From assembly GCA_963377175.1 (NCBI GenBank), contig CAUJNA010001213.1:1076944-1140943 (forward strand): a stretch of 64,000 bases of DNA, written 5' to 3'. This DNA comes from Effrenium voratum. Its lineage: Eukaryota; Sar; Dinophyceae; Suessiales; Symbiodiniaceae. This document shows, in pieces, positions 62,832-64,000 of this stretch (position 1 is its first letter; each line of letters begins with the position of its first letter). Both the position numbers and the translations under genes were made by a program. The notes beneath the pieces were generated by a model. It saw only the letters and a program-made list of their open reading frames with translations, made no database searches and had not been told where the DNA came from.

Positions 62832-64000
62832 TTTTCGTGGCAGGCGCAGCACTTTCGCAAGCACTCTCTGCGAGCTGGGGGATGGCAAGATGCAGAAAAC
62901 GTTGGCGCTGTGCGTGAATTGGGCTTCCGGACTGTGCGCAAACCACCTCGGCTGCGACGCCTGTACGGCGGCGGTCTCGGAACGGTCTCGGAACGGGTTC
63001 GGAGACGGGCCCATTGGCACGGCCGCGCGAAGGTTTCGCAAGGTTTGAATTGCGTGGCAGGCGCAGCACTTTCGCAAGGTCAAGTATAGATTTCGTGGCA
63101 GGCGCAGCACTTTCGCAAGGTCAAGTATCGATTTCGTGGCAGGCGCAGCACTTTCGCAAGCACTCTCTGCGAGCTGGGGGATGGCAAGATGCAGAAAACG
63201 TTGGCGCTGTGCGTGAATTGGGCTTCCGGACAATGCGCAAACCACCTCGGCTGCGACGCCTGTACGGAGGCGGTCTCGGAACGGTCTTGGAACGGTCTCG
63301 GAACGGGTTCGGAACGGGTTCGGAGACGGGCCCATTGGCACGGCCGCGCGAAGGTTTCGCAAGGTTTGAATTGCGTGGCAGGCGCAGCACTTTCGCAAGG
63401 TCAAGTATAGATTTCGTGGCAGGCGCAGCACTTTCGCAAGGTCAAGTATAGATTTCGTGGCAGGCGCAGCACTTTAGCAAGGTGCTGCGTCCACTCTCTG
63501 CGAGCTGGGGGATGGCAAGATGCAGAAAACGTTGGCGCTGTGCGTGAATTGGGCTTCCGGACTGTGCGCAAACCACCTCGGCTGCGACGCCTGTACGGAG
63601 GCGGTCTCGGAACGGTCTCGGAATGGTCTCGGAACGGTCTCGGAGACGGGCCCATTGGCACGGCCGCGCGAAGGTTTCGCAAGGTTTGAATTGCGTGGCA
63701 GGCGCAGCACTTTCGCAAGGTCAAGTATAGATTTCGTGGCAGGCGCAGCACTTTCGCAAGGTCAAGTATCGATTTCGTGGCAGGCGCAGCACTTTCACAA
63801 GGTCAAGTATAGATTTCGTGGCAGGCGCAGCACTTTCGCAAGGTCAAGCACAGATTTCGGGGCAGGCGCAGCACTTTCGCAAGGTCAAGTGCAAAACCCG
63901 CGGCAGGAGTGCCACTTTCGCAAGGTCAAGTATAGATTTCGTGGCAGGCGCAGCACTTTCGCAAGGTCAACTTTCGCAGCCGGGGCTCGAGAATCGCAAC
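62832..64000. repeat. 41-bp satellite with higher-order structure, open at window end
   Basis: The 41-bp unit contains GTGGCAGGCGCAGCACTTTC and GCAAGGTCAAGTATAGATT. Blocks of one to six units alternate with a segment of about 200-230 bp (CACTCTCTGCGAGCTGGGGG to GCAAGGTTTGAATTGCG). That segment starts near 62861, 63160 and 63491. The long minus-strand frames with repeated CCACH and LRLPRN strings are translations of this satellite. Confidence 0.9.

Noticed and set aside
62518..63751. Long open frames on both strands with repeated CCACH, LRLPRN or AGAALSQGQV strings
   Set aside because: They are produced by the 65-bp and 41-bp tandem repeats, whose lengths happen to lack stops; no independent gene evidence.
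1..64000. Spliced-leader RNA, tRNA, rRNA genes and CRISPR arrays
   Set aside because: No dinoflagellate spliced-leader string, tRNA cloverleaf or rRNA sequence was recognised by eye. The direct repeats lack the spacer pattern of CRISPR. A covariance-model scan would be decisive for small RNAs.

Overview
The window looks like nuclear DNA of a dinoflagellate (Alveolata, Dinophyceae). Four things suggest this. Two Ty1/copia-type retroelements carry the long, accessory-domain-rich polyproteins I associate with dinoflagellates. A recognisable housekeeping gene is cut into very short exons (about 40-145 bp) by introns of up to several kb. Many of its inferred 5' splice sites read GC rather than GT. 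Most of the remaining DNA is long non-coding sequence full of short interspersed repeats. No species call is possible from the sequence alone.

Layout. 1-4985: the 3' part of one copia-like element. It opens inside the RNase H domain and continues through a methyltransferase-like segment, an SGNH-hydrolase-like domain, a Tpt1/KptA-like RNA 2'-phosphotransferase domain and a zinc-ribbon protein, all on the plus strand and broken by frame changes. 5.0-20.8 kb: non-coding DNA with a series of GC-rich, exon-like islands on the plus strand, many predicting charged or coiled-coil peptide, interleaved with MITE-like repeats. 20838-27956: a complete copia element with identical 97-bp LTRs and a 5-bp target duplication (CCGAC). 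It has Gag, zinc knuckles, protease, a deleted integrase, a methyltransferase-like domain, reverse transcriptase and RNase H, but in at least six reading-frame segments. 30.1-48.1 kb: a split gene for a 3'(2'),5'-bisphosphate nucleotidase (HAL2/SAL1/BPNT family), at least nine exons recognised. 49-62 kb: more repeats and weaker exon islands, one with a scavenger-receptor cysteine-rich (SRCR) signature. 62.6-64 kb: tandem satellites (65-bp and 41-bp units) running off the window end.

The most unusual signals are three. (1) A methyltransferase-like domain occurs in both copia elements at different places, and the first element adds SGNH and Tpt1-like enzyme domains. (2) At least four families of about 85-155 bp inverted-repeat elements share CT...AG termini and 4-bp target duplications (eight exact cases found by eye), including two nested insertions. 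(3) The nucleotidase gene can be read across nine tiny exons with its metal-binding signatures intact.

Exon boundaries were read by eye from homology, AG acceptors and frame; there is no transcript evidence. Family names rest on motif recognition, not on searches.
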